Positions 14,623-22,286 of a stretch of 24,714 bases of DNA are shown here, piece after piece (the first letter of the stretch is position 1; each line of letters begins with the position of its first letter). The DNA is from Marivita sp965656765 (GTDB lineage Bacteria; Pseudomonadota; Alphaproteobacteria; Rhodobacterales; Rhodobacteraceae), in assembly GCF_965656765.1 (NCBI RefSeq), contig NZ_CBFHLV010000050.1:1-24714 (forward strand), read 5' to 3'. The notes under the pieces are model-generated. The model did no database searches. It worked only from the letters and a program-made list of their open reading frames with translations, and was not told the DNA's origin. The translations under genes were made by a program, and so were the position numbers.

Positions 14623-15933
14623 ATGAAGGATTTGTCACCAAAACCATCGGACCTTGATCCGATCGAGCTTGCCTCGATTGACGAGATCCGTGGGCTTCAG
14701 TTGGATCGACTACGCTGGTCGCTGCGTCATGCCTATGAAAACGTGCCGATGTATCGCGCCAAATTCGATGCCGCCGGGGTTCATCCGGACGACCTGCATG
14801 ACCTGTCCGATCTGGCGAAGTTTCCGTTCACACTGAAATCCGACCTGCGCGATAACTATCCCTTTGGCCTTTTCGCGGTGCCACGCGAACAAATTGCCCG
14901 CGTGCATGCGTCGTCCGGGACAACCGGTAAACCGACTGTCGTGGGATACACCAAGAACGACATCGACATGTGGGCCGATGTGGTCGCGCGGTCGTTGCGG
15001 GCGTCTGGCCTAAGGGCAGGCGACATGGTGCATGTCGCGTATGGCTATGGTCTGTTTACTGGCGGCCTAGGCGCGCATTACGGCGTAGAAAAGCTGGGCG
15101 GGACGGTCGTGCCGATGGGCGGTGGCCAGACCGAGAAACAGGTTGGGTTGATCACCGATTTCCAGCCAAAGGGTATCATGGTTACTCCGTCCTATATTCT
15201 CAACATTCTTGAGGCGTTCCATAAGGCAGGACTTGATCCGCGCGCATCATCTTTGCAGGTTGGCGTGTTCGGGGCAGAACCGTGGACCAACGCGATGCGG
15301 CTTGAGATTGAAGAGGCGTTCGATATGCACGCCGTCGATATTTATGGCCTGTCCGAGGTGATCGGGCCGGGGGTGGCAAACGAGTGCGTTGAAACCAAAG
15401 ACGGTCTGCACATCTGGGAAGATCATTTCTATCCAGAGGTTATCGACCCAGAGACCGGAAAGGTCTTGCCCGATGGCGAAAAGGGCGAATTGGTGTTCAC
15501 CACTCTAACCAAAGAAGGCATGCCGGTGATCCGTTACCGCACCCGTGATCTCACGCGGCTGATGCCCGGCACCGCCCGGACGATGCGACGGATGGAAAAG
15601 GTCACTGGGCGCAGCGATGACATGATGATCTTGCGCGGCGTCAACGTGTTTCCGACTCAAATCGAGGAAGAGGTCATGGCGACCGGCGGGCTTGCACCAT
15701 ATTTCCAGATCGAACTGTATAACACAGGCCGGATGGATGCGATGCGCGTGCTGGTCGAGGCTACGCCGCAAGCCGCCAGTGATCTTTCGCGGCAGGCCGC
15801 GGCGACGATGCTGACCGAACGGATCAAGGATCATGTCGGAGTGTCCGTCACCGTTGAAGTGGGTGATCCCGGCTCTGTCGCGCGGTCGCAGGGTAAAGCC
15901 GTGCGTGTGGTGGATACGCGCAAGCCACAGTAA
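14623..15933 (+). CDS. paaK: phenylacetate-CoA ligase PaaK
   Basis: Activates phenylacetate with ATP and CoA to phenylacetyl-CoA, the committed step and the source of the PaaX inducer. The 436 residues match the 437-residue E. coli enzyme. The ATP-binding P-loop SSGTTGKPT is at 97-105, followed by GDMVHVAYGYGLFTGGLG, FGAEPW and YGLSEVIGPG, and the C-terminal adenylation motif GRSDDMMILRGVNVFP. ATG 14623 is preceded by AGGGGAGG (14605-14612), which overlaps the paaI stop, so the two are co-transcribed. The longer frame to 14548 lies inside paaI. It converges on paaE with a 3-bp gap. Confidence 0.95.
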   Translation: MKDLSPKPSDLDPIELASIDEIRGLQLDRLRWSLRHAYENVPMYRAKFDAAGVHPDDLHDLSDLAKFPFTLKSDLRDNYPFGLFAVPREQIARVHASSGTTGKPTVVGYTKNDIDMWADVVARSLRASGLRAGDMVHVAYGYGLFTGGLGAHYGVEKLGGTVVPMGGGQTEKQVGLITDFQPKGIMVTPSYILNILEAFHKAGLDPRASSLQVGVFGAEPWTNAMRLEIEEAFDMHAVDIYGLSEVIGPGVANECVETKDGLHIWEDHFYPEVIDPETGKVLPDGEKGELVFTTLTKEGMPVIRYRTRDLTRLMPGTARTMRRMEKVTGRSDDMMILRGVNVFPTQIEEEVMATGGLAPYFQIELYNTGRMDAMRVLVEATPQAASDLSRQAAATMLTERIKDHVGVSVTVEVGDPGSVARSQGKAVRVVDTRKPQ

Positions 15934-15942
15934 CGTTTACTG
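15928..15942. terminator. small palindrome spanning the opposing paaK and paaE stop codons
   Basis: CAGTAA and TTACTG surround a 3-base CGT, making a 6-bp palindrome that contains both TAA stop codons. There is no U-tract and the stem is AT-rich. It may be only a consequence of two TAA codons meeting head to head; a terminator role is weak. Confidence 0.25.
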
Positions 15943-17001
15943 ATCGTAGTCTACGACAAGACGTGTGCTGATCGGGTAGGATTGGCAGGACAGGATATAG
16001 CCCTGTTCAACTTCGTAATCTTCAAGCGCGTGGTTGGCGACCATATCGACCTCGCCCTCCAACACTTTGCATTTGCAGGTTGAACACACCCCAGCCCGGC
16101 AGGCATGTGGCGCGTCAAGAGCGTTGTCGAGCGCCGCTTCAAGCACCGTCATGTCTCGCGCCATATCAAAGCTGCGTGCCATGCCATCCAACGTCACTGT
16201 TGCGGCAATGCCTTCTACACTTGGATCCTGAGCAGGTTTGCTCCGCCTGGCGAGTCGGCCAGTCTGGGCGCTGGCAAACAGCTCGAATTTGATCTGGTCT
16301 TTGGTCAGCCCGTGGTCCCTGAGGGCTTGCGCAATGGCAAGCATCATCGGCTCTGGCCCGCAGATAAAGGCGGTGTCAACACTTTGGATGTCAATCCAAT
16401 GGGTGAAAAGTGCCGCGCATTTATCGCCGTCGATGCGCCCCTGAAACAGGTCGATATCCTGCGCATCGGTTTCGAGAACGTGGATGATCGTGAACCGCCC
16501 CATGTAGAAATTCTTGAGATCCTCCAATTCCTCGCGGAACATGATCGAGCTCACACTGCGGTTTGCGTATACTAGGGTAATTTGTGACAGTGGCTCTGAG
16601 GCGAGCACAGTTTTGAGGATCGACAGGACGGGTGTAATCCCTGATCCGCCCGCGAATGCGAGGTATGTCTTGGCCTTGTCCGGCTCAATCGCCGTGTGGA
16701 ACGTGCCCATCGGCTCCATTGCATCAAGGGTCATTCCGGGTTTCAGGGCGTCATTGGCCCAGACGGAAAACGCGCCGTCCGCCACTTTTTTAATGCCCAC
16801 GCGCAAACTGCCGTCATTGACGCCCGAACAAATCGAATAGGACCGGCGTAGTTCAGTGCCGTTAAAATCCTGTTTGAACGTCAGGTATTGGCCTTGGGTG
16901 AAGGCAAAATCACCGCCATCCCGAGGCTCTAGCGTGATCGCTACCGCGTCGCGTGTGGTTTTCTGCACTTCGGTGACGGTAAGGGGATAAAATCTCGCCA
17001 T
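15937..17001 (-). CDS. paaE: phenylacetyl-CoA epoxidase reductase subunit PaaE
   Basis: Transfers electrons from NADPH through FAD and a [2Fe-2S] cluster to the PaaA diiron centre. The 354-residue protein begins with a ferredoxin-reductase domain (FAD motif RSYSIC near 53-58; nucleotide-binding AFAGGSGITPVLSIL). It ends in a plant-type ferredoxin domain with cluster ligands C301, C306, C309 and C339 (CRAGVCSTC, then C in LSCQS). It is the last gene of the paaA operon, 15 bases after paaD, and converges on paaK. Length and motifs are normal. Confidence 0.94.
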   Translation of the reverse strand: MARFYPLTVTEVQKTTRDAVAITLEPRDGGDFAFTQGQYLTFKQDFNGTELRRSYSICSGVNDGSLRVGIKKVADGAFSVWANDALKPGMTLDAMEPMGTFHTAIEPDKAKTYLAFAGGSGITPVLSILKTVLASEPLSQITLVYANRSVSSIMFREELEDLKNFYMGRFTIIHVLETDAQDIDLFQGRIDGDKCAALFTHWIDIQSVDTAFICGPEPMMLAIAQALRDHGLTKDQIKFELFASAQTGRLARRSKPAQDPSVEGIAATVTLDGMARSFDMARDMTVLEAALDNALDAPHACRAGVCSTCKCKVLEGEVDMVANHALEDYEVEQGYILSCQSYPISTRLVVDYDQ

Positions 17002-17016
17002 GTCAGGGCCTAGGGG

Positions 17017-17475
17017 TCAGATACATTTGAAATAGTCGAAGGGTTCAAGGCAGTCATCACACCGCCAATGCGCCTTGCAGGGGGTTGAGCCGAATTGGCT
17101 GATGCGCGTCAATCGCGTGCTGTCGCAGCGCGGACACCTGTCTGGACCGCCAGCGGGCGAGGGTGGGGCTATTCCATAGTCGCGCAGCTTTGTGCGGCCC
17201 TTTTCAGAAAGCCAATCAGTTGTCCATGGTGGGGTGATCTGGGTCTTGATCCGTACGGTTCGCACGCCCCGATCGTACAACGCGGTTTCGATGTCCATAG
17301 CGATCACCGATGTTGCCGGGCAGCCTGAATAAGTCGGCGTGATGGCTACGGTCAAGGTATTGTCCTCCCAGGCCAGACCTCGCACGATGCCCAAATCGAC
17401 CACCGAAATCACCGGGATCTCGGGATCAGGCACAGCGTCAAGCCACTGCCAAACTTCAGCCAGGTCGGGTTTCAT
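17017..17475 (-). CDS. paaD: phenylacetyl-CoA epoxidase maturation protein PaaD
   Basis: A 152-residue member of the MIP18/DUF59-type Fe-S assembly family needed for an active PaaABCE epoxygenase, probably for Fe-S cluster delivery to PaaE. The N-terminal part carries VPDPEIPVISVVDLGIVR and TPTYSGCPAT. The C-terminus is a Cys-rich metal-binding segment (CPRC, then C, CDDC and a final Cys two residues from the end). I chose ATG 17475, which lies one base after the paaC stop and gives the family N-terminus. A GTG at 17502 would add nine residues and overlap paaC. Confidence 0.9.
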   Translation of the reverse strand: MKPDLAEVWQWLDAVPDPEIPVISVVDLGIVRGLAWEDNTLTVAITPTYSGCPATSVIAMDIETALYDRGVRTVRIKTQITPPWTTDWLSEKGRTKLRDYGIAPPSPAGGPDRCPRCDSTRLTRISQFGSTPCKAHWRCDDCLEPFDYFKCI

Positions 17476-17476
17476 A

Positions 17477-18238
17477 TCACCACGCCGCACCGGGATAGGC
17501 ACGTTGAAGCCATTGCATTTGCGTTAGCAGATGGCCCAAATGCTCGGAATGCCGAAACCCGGTCTTGCCGCCAGATTGGGCATAGCTGCTTGTGGGTTTA
17601 CTTAGGGTTGCTTGATGTAAAACCGCATCAACCCGTGTGTCGAACTGCGCGCGTAATGCTGACAGGTCGGGCGCGATCCCTGCAGCGTGCAGCGTGTCGT
17701 CGATTGAGTCCGGGGCGAACATCTCGCCTACGTAAGGCCACAACAGATCAAGGGCGGCTTGCATACGGGCTTGGCTTTCTTCGGTGCCGTCGCCCAAGCC
17801 GATCACGGTCTCAGAGGATCGGTCCAGATGGTACGTGACCTCTTTCAAGGCTTTGGCGGCGATACCCGCGATCCGGTCATCGCCAGAGGTTGTGAGCGCG
17901 GTTAGAACGTCGAAATGGAATGCGTCAAACAACCATTGGCGCATCATGGTTTGACCGAAATCGCCATTCGGCTGTTCGACCAAGAGCACGTTTCGAAAAT
18001 CCCACACGTCGCGCAGCATACCGAGATCGTCTGCACTGCGCCCCGCGCCTTCGACTTCGGAAGCAAGGCCCAGCCACATCTGCGTTTGACCAATCAAGTC
18101 AAGCGCGGTGTTGGCCAACGCGATGTCCTCTTCCAGTATAGGCGCATGGCCGCACCATTCGCTGATGCGGTGGCCTAGGATCAGCGTGTTGTCCCCAAGC
18201 CGCAGCAGAAATTCAAAGAGGGCCTCTTGGTCGGTCAT
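17477..18238 (-). CDS. paaC: phenylacetyl-CoA epoxidase structural subunit PaaC
   Basis: A 253-residue, all-helical ferritin-like protein that forms the stable PaaA-PaaC heterodimer in the epoxygenase; it is the catalytically silent partner. Family features seen include the LRLGDNTLILGHRISEWCGHAP opening (11-32), LANTALDLIGQ (41-51) and DFRNVLLVEQPNGDF (80-94). The ending HLGHLLTQMQWLQRAYPGAAW is the classic PaaC C-terminus. Its ATG overlaps the paaB stop (TAATG). Nothing is unusual in length. Confidence 0.94.
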   Translation of the reverse strand: MTDQEALFEFLLRLGDNTLILGHRISEWCGHAPILEEDIALANTALDLIGQTQMWLGLASEVEGAGRSADDLGMLRDVWDFRNVLLVEQPNGDFGQTMMRQWLFDAFHFDVLTALTTSGDDRIAGIAAKALKEVTYHLDRSSETVIGLGDGTEESQARMQAALDLLWPYVGEMFAPDSIDDTLHAAGIAPDLSALRAQFDTRVDAVLHQATLSKPTSSYAQSGGKTGFRHSEHLGHLLTQMQWLQRAYPGAAW

Positions 18239-18522
18239 TACATATGGCCCGCTTCGTCTGGGATGTCGAAGAAGGTCGGGTGGCGGTAGACTTTGCTTTC
18301 CGACGGCTCGTAGAGCGGTCCTTTGTCCGACGGGGAGGAGGCAGTGATGTTCTGCGCTTCGACCACCCAGATTGACACGCCTTCGTTGCGGCGCGTGTAG
18401 ACATCGCGTGCATTTTTGATCGCCATCTCGGCGTCAGGCGCGTGCAGGCTACCAACGTGCCGGTGGTTGAGGCCGTGTTGCCCGCGAATAAACACTTCCC
18501 AGAGAGGCCATTCGTTTTTCAT
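18238..18522 (-). CDS. paaB: phenylacetyl-CoA epoxidase small subunit PaaB
   Basis: A 94-residue subunit that bridges PaaAC dimers and is required for electron transfer from PaaE. The sequence WPLWEVFIRGQHGLNHRHVG (5-24), the ARDVYTRRNEGVSIWVV block and the C-terminal ASSPSDKGPLYEP region are all characteristic. It follows the DUF3291 gene by 15 bases and has AGGA upstream. Its stop overlaps the paaC start. In most known clusters paaB follows paaA directly; here a further gene separates them. Confidence 0.94.
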   Translation of the reverse strand: MKNEWPLWEVFIRGQHGLNHRHVGSLHAPDAEMAIKNARDVYTRRNEGVSIWVVEAQNITASSPSDKGPLYEPSESKVYRHPTFFDIPDEAGHM

Positions 18523-18537
18523 CTCAATCCAGTTCCT

Positions 18538-19002
18538 TTAACCCGCGGCAGGCACGCCCTGCATATCGCGCCAGCGCGTGGCGTCAGGCAGATGTGCCCA
18601 GCCAAAGGCGCGATCGCTGTCGCCATGGGCATTGAGGTGATCCAAGCGAGACATGGCGTCAGCCAAGGATGGCTTGGTGCCGGGGTCGACCCACCACATG
18701 GCAAAATGCATGCTCTTCATCACATCGAACCAGTCGGCGCGTTGTTGGTAGAACTGGCGGTGCAGCGTGTCCCAGACAAACCGTTCGAATTGTGTGACTG
18801 TTTCCCAGACCGAGATGGTTGCGATAAGCTGCTCATCGCCCAGTATCGGTCCCGATGTTTCTTCTTTGTTGCGCCAGACAAACCCGTCCGAGCGTTCGGC
18901 GATCCCATTGACCCTGTCGATATTGTCGCTGAACTTTGCAACGCGGGGGTCTTCAAAAGAGTGCCTCAAACGCGCGATATTGATTTCAGCCAAGTGTTTC
19001 AT
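18538..19002 (-). CDS. DUF3291 domain protein embedded in the paa epoxidase operon
   Basis: A 154-residue protein of the DUF3291 family, related in fold to dimeric alpha/beta-barrel (ABM-like) proteins. Recognisable stretches are KHLAEINIARLRHSFEDPR (2-20), GFVWRN (40-45), ISVWETVTQFERFVWDTLHR (63-82), MHFAMWWVDPGTKPSLADA (98-116) and RLDHLNAHG (119-127). The function is unknown. The aromatic-rich core (several Trp and Phe) fits a small-molecule or heme pocket. A tail of about 20 residues (135-154) seems extra to the domain. The ATG overlaps the paaA stop by 4 bases (ATGA), so it is translated with the catalytic subunit. An upstream frame to 19065 lies inside paaA and was rejected. A role in supporting the epoxidase is inference from position only. 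Confidence 0.8.
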   Translation of the reverse strand: MKHLAEINIARLRHSFEDPRVAKFSDNIDRVNGIAERSDGFVWRNKEETSGPILGDEQLIATISVWETVTQFERFVWDTLHRQFYQQRADWFDVMKSMHFAMWWVDPGTKPSLADAMSRLDHLNAHGDSDRAFGWAHLPDATRWRDMQGVPAAG

Positions 19003-19976
19003 TCTGCCGCCAATTTGGCTGCGCGCTTCTTGGCGGCATGGGCCATCAACCCGTCGCGGACCCACGCGCCGTCATCCCACGCTTTGTTGCGCGCGGCCAG
19101 GCGTTCAGAGTTGCAGGGGCCGTTGCCCTGTATCACGTCGAAGAATTCGGACCAGTCCGGTTCTGCAAAATCATAGCCACCCTTTATATCGTTCCACCGC
19201 AAGGTTTCGTCAGGCACGGTCAGACCAAGGAACTCGGCCTGTGGTACGGTTTGGTCAACGAATTTCTGCCGCAGCTCATCATTGGTGTTCATCTTGATTT
19301 TCCAGCGCATGGATTGCGCTGAATGCACAGAGTCCTTGTCGGAAGGGCCGAACATCATCAGCGAAGGATACCAGAACCGGTTCAGCGCATCTTGCGCCAT
19401 CTTTTTCTGCGCAGGCGTGCCCTGCGCCATCTTCATCATAATGTGGTAGCCCTGTCGTTGGTGGAACGACTCTTCCTTGCAGATGCGGATCATCGCACGG
19501 GAATAGGGGCCATAGCTTGTGCGTTGCAGCGGTACCTGGTTCATAATGGCCGCGCCATCGACAAGCCAACCGACAGCGCCCATATCGGCCCATGTCAGCG
19601 TGGGGTAGTTGAAGATCGAGCTATATTTCATGCGCCCGTCCAGCAGCATCTCAGTCAGTTCGTCCCGGCTTACGCCGAGCGTTTCCGCAGCTCCATAAAG
19701 ATACAGTCCATGCCCTGCTTCGTCCTGGACCTTTGCCAAGAGGATTGCTTTGCGTTCGAGTGTCGGTGCACGGGTGATCCAGTTGCCTTCGGGCAATTGG
19801 CCAACAATCTCGGAATGCGCGTGTTGCCCAATCTGGCGGATCAGGGTTTTGCGATACCCTTCCGGCATCCAGTCCTTTGGCTCGATCTTTTCGCCCGCAT
19901 CAATACGCCCCTGAAATGCGGCGAGCTTTTTGGGATCGTCCTGTGTCGCTTCGGATTTCACCATCTGTGCGTACAT
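18999..19976 (-). CDS. paaA: phenylacetyl-CoA 1,2-epoxidase catalytic subunit PaaA
   Basis: The diiron oxygenase subunit that epoxidises the aromatic ring of phenylacetyl-CoA. The 325-residue protein carries ligand motifs in the right order: E56 (HAHSEIVG), E86-H89 (QDEAGH), D140 in the third helix and E169-H172 (EESFH). The block from EPKDWMPEGYRKTLIRQIG through KYSSIFNYPTLTWAD is nearly identical to E. coli PaaA. ATG 19976 has AAGG eight bases upstream; a GTG at 19985 would overlap that signal. It is the first gene of the epoxidase operon, preceded by a promoter candidate and an inverted repeat. Confidence 0.95.
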   Translation of the reverse strand: MYAQMVKSEATQDDPKKLAAFQGRIDAGEKIEPKDWMPEGYRKTLIRQIGQHAHSEIVGQLPEGNWITRAPTLERKAILLAKVQDEAGHGLYLYGAAETLGVSRDELTEMLLDGRMKYSSIFNYPTLTWADMGAVGWLVDGAAIMNQVPLQRTSYGPYSRAMIRICKEESFHQRQGYHIMMKMAQGTPAQKKMAQDALNRFWYPSLMMFGPSDKDSVHSAQSMRWKIKMNTNDELRQKFVDQTVPQAEFLGLTVPDETLRWNDIKGGYDFAEPDWSEFFDVIQGNGPCNSERLAARNKAWDDGAWVRDGLMAHAAKKRAAKLAAE

Positions 19977-20024
19977 GTGCGGCACCTTTTCGAGGTGGAA
20001 TTTTGTTGATCACGTTGGCCTGAG

Positions 20025-20054
20025 ATTATCGGAAAACCATCAGTCGAACAATAA
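20025..20054 (-). promoter_or_regulatory. candidate paaA promoter
   Basis: On the minus strand TTATTG (20054-20049) and GATAAT (20030-20025) are 18 bases apart. The -10 box matches five of six consensus bases. Transcription would start near 20018, leaving a leader of about 40 bases. Confidence 0.45.
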
Positions 20055-20057
20055 TTT

Positions 20058-20095
20058 TGTTACAGCGGGAAGGCGCTTTGAGTGGTTGTGTAACA
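20058..20095. promoter_or_regulatory. TGTTACA-N24-TGTAACA inverted repeat upstream of paaA
   Basis: TGTTACA (20058-20064) and TGTAACA (20089-20095) are perfect inverted copies with centres 31 bp apart, about three helical turns. They lie just upstream of the -35 box of the paaA promoter candidate, roughly -40 to -77. The spacing suits two protein dimers or half-sites on one face of the DNA. PaaX or an activator are possible binders; none can be assigned from sequence. Confidence 0.45.
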
Positions 20096-20172
20096 TATGG
20101 ATGGAAGCCAACGATCTGATAGCTGTGCCCAACCCGATTGGCAGGAGTATATCCGTAGTGAAAAAGGGAATT

Positions 20173-20249
<77 letters not shown>

Positions 20250-20260
20250 GGACCGCCGCG

Positions 20261-20289
20261 TGAGTACGGGCGACTCTGCGTGGCGTCAA
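20261..20289 (-). promoter_or_regulatory. candidate tRNA promoter
   Basis: On the minus strand a strong -35 TTGACG (20289-20284) is followed after 17 bases by TACTCA (20266-20261). The predicted start near 20254 lies about five bases before the mature tRNA 5' end. The -10 box is weak. Confidence 0.5.
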
Positions 20290-20327
20290 GGGCAAATCTC
20301 GTGAATTCCGCCCCTAATTTTCCCAGC

Positions 20328-20351
20328 GTTGGACCCGATGACGAGTCCAAC
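20328..20351. terminator. hairpin downstream of the tad-locus ATPase
   Basis: GTTGGACCC (20328-20336) pairs with GAGTCCAAC (20343-20351) around a 6-base loop, giving nine pairs with one G-U in the minus-strand transcript. It sits 34 bases past the ATPase stop and before the tRNA promoter. No U-tract follows. It is the likely 3' end of the tad transcript. Confidence 0.5.
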
Positions 20352-20384
20352 AAATCCAGGTAGTCAAATTGACGCCTGCAGGGC

Positions 20385-21689
20385 TTATTTCACAATTGTT
20401 TCGTCTTTGACGAACATGTTTGCCCATGCGCGGTCGATCAGTTCTGGCGACATTTTGTAAGGCCAACCTTCGAAATCGCAGACCGCGATCATCTGATCAA
20501 TCAGGAACACCGGCTGGTAGTTGGCGTAGATGTTCTTGATCGTCGGGTACTTGGTTTTCAGCAGATGAATCAGCGACTTTTCACACAGCTGCATCTTCTT
20601 TTTCTTGGCCACCATCGAGAAAATCTTGAGGAAGTTCTGCTGGTCTGGGCCATCGATTTTGATCTTGAAGAAGATACGGCGCAGGGCGGCTTGGTCGAAG
20701 ATCTCGTTCGGATGGAAGTTGGTCGAAAAGATCACAAGCGTGTCGAAGGGCACCTCGAATTTTTCACCTGATTGCAGCGCAAGAATATCGCGTGCCTCTT
20801 CGAGCGGAACAATCCAACGGTTGACCAGTTTCTGCGGAGGTTCGGCCTGACGGCCAAGGTCGTCCACGATAAAGATGCCGCCGGTGGATTTAAGCTGCAG
20901 CGGCGCCTGATAAGTGCGCGCCGTCGGGTTGTAGACCAGATCGAGCATATCAAGTGATAGCTCACCGCCCGTAATCACCGTGGGTCGGGCGCAGAGAACG
21001 TAGCGCGTATCGAAACGGTTGGTGAGGCGCAGGCCAGTCGCAGAGCCAGCGGTTTCTGCGGCGCTGTGAACAATTGGGTCATATACGGTGATGACCTGAC
21101 CTGCATATTCGATGGCATGCGGGATATAGATTTTGTCGCCCATCGCGTCACGGATGCCATTCGAGATTGACGACTTACCGTTGCCCGGCGGGCCGTACAT
21201 CAGGATCGACCGGCCTGCACCGACGGCAGGACCGAGGTTGCTCAGAAGGTCGGGCGGCAAGACCAAATGGCCCATCGCATCGGTCAATTGCTGACGTGAG
21301 ATGTGAATGTTGCGGATCGATTGGCGTTTGACCTGTTCGGCGTAGACCGCCAAAGGAACGGGCATCGCGCCATAATATTCAGACTGGGCCAGCGCATCCA
21401 GTGCCCGAGCTTTGCCAGCATCAGTTAACTGGTAGCCCATTTCGCTGCCGTTGTTCGCGTTGAGCGTCCCGGTTGCTTCCAACAGCAATTGACCACGCGC
21501 CAAATCGATCAATTCTTGTGTGATCGGCACGGGCAGGCAAACGCTTTGGGCAATGGCTGTCGCGGTCGAGACGTTCTTACGAAAGATCGTCTTGAGCATG
21601 ATGTCACGCATCATGACCGGTTGCAGCTTCATGTCTTCCATGCGCTTGGGAGGAGGAGGCGCCATAACAGCGCTTGCTTGCATGTTCAT
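20385..21689 (-). CDS. AAA-family ATPase associated with the tad (Flp pilus) locus
   Basis: A 434-residue cytoplasmic AAA ATPase with no membrane segment. Walker A GPPGNGKS is at 166-173, Walker B IFIVDD at 272-277, sensor-1 Asn in FSTN (321-324) and an arginine pair at 337-338. The N-terminal 150 residues hold a small helical, winged-helix-like region (MGYQLTDAGKARALDAL near 84-100) and a linker. It is unlike the secretion ATPase CpaF/TadA, and lacks the MinD-like deviant Walker of CpaE. The order after tadC-tadD-TPR-prepilin peptidase suggests a pilus-related or chaperone-like function, but I cannot name one. It follows the prepilin peptidase after 97 bases, which may hold its own promoter. 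Confidence 0.75.
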   Translation of the reverse strand: MNMQASAVMAPPPPKRMEDMKLQPVMMRDIMLKTIFRKNVSTATAIAQSVCLPVPITQELIDLARGQLLLEATGTLNANNGSEMGYQLTDAGKARALDALAQSEYYGAMPVPLAVYAEQVKRQSIRNIHISRQQLTDAMGHLVLPPDLLSNLGPAVGAGRSILMYGPPGNGKSSISNGIRDAMGDKIYIPHAIEYAGQVITVYDPIVHSAAETAGSATGLRLTNRFDTRYVLCARPTVITGGELSLDMLDLVYNPTARTYQAPLQLKSTGGIFIVDDLGRQAEPPQKLVNRWIVPLEEARDILALQSGEKFEVPFDTLVIFSTNFHPNEIFDQAALRRIFFKIKIDGPDQQNFLKIFSMVAKKKKMQLCEKSLIHLLKTKYPTIKNIYANYQPVFLIDQMIAVCDFEGWPYKMSPELIDRAWANMFVKDETIVK

Positions 21690-21786
21690 CAGTAGCCCCG
21701 GATCGGTTCAGCCAGTAAGAGTCAGGAGAACATTGGCAGGCTATTGTGGCAACAGAAGGGCTAGGACAGGTCAGGTTGTTGGCAGT

Positions 21787-22278
21787 TTACCGACCGAACC
21801 AGACGCCCAGTCCAACATAAAGCGCAAGCGTTCCACCCAAGGCGAGGCCCATGGGAAACTTGGGATTTGTCCAGCTTTTCCAATGAGGTGCGATGTTGCG
21901 AAGTCCGCTGTGCTTGGCGATCCGATGGGCAATAAACGCGGCAAGGATGTTGGCTGCGAACAGCGCCATCAGCATGCGCAAATCGCCGACGTGAATAAAC
22001 GGTGCTGCGGCCGCAGCAAATTTTGCATCGCCTGCACCCATCGCGCCCCCGGCGTTCAAGGCGATTCCGGCAATCAGCACAACAATCAGGTGAACGTACC
22101 GCCACAGGTAGGCATCAAAGGGCAGGGCGACGAGGCCCAGTACCGCGAAAACAAGAAAAAGCATCACGACAATGGTGTTCGGAATGCGCATGTCGCGCAT
22201 ATCCGAGAAAGCCACATAAACGCAAAGTGGCAATACCAAAGGCAGGAAAACCAAAGCCGAAAACGCCGAGATATCCAT
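21787..22278 (-). CDS. cpaA: prepilin peptidase, A24 family (CpaA/TadV type)
   Basis: A 163-residue integral membrane aspartic protease that cleaves the leader of Flp-type prepilins at the cytoplasmic face. The two catalytic Asp motifs are present: D26 in SDMRDMRIPN and D86 in GAGDAK. Several hydrophobic helices surround them. It lacks the N-terminal methylase domain of PilD, as expected for the short tad-type enzymes. It begins 8 bases after the TPR lipoprotein stop, so it is in the same transcript. The pilin gene itself is not in the window. Confidence 0.88.
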   Translation of the reverse strand: MDISAFSALVFLPLVLPLCVYVAFSDMRDMRIPNTIVVMLFLVFAVLGLVALPFDAYLWRYVHLIVVLIAGIALNAGGAMGAGDAKFAAAAAPFIHVGDLRMLMALFAANILAAFIAHRIAKHSGLRNIAPHWKSWTNPKFPMGLALGGTLALYVGLGVWFGR

Positions 22279-22286
22279 GCGTTAGC

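Noticed and set aside
19003..19065. Longer N-terminus for the DUF3291 protein
   Set aside because: The added residues fall inside paaA and do not resemble the family; the ATGA overlap at 18999-19002 is the natural start.
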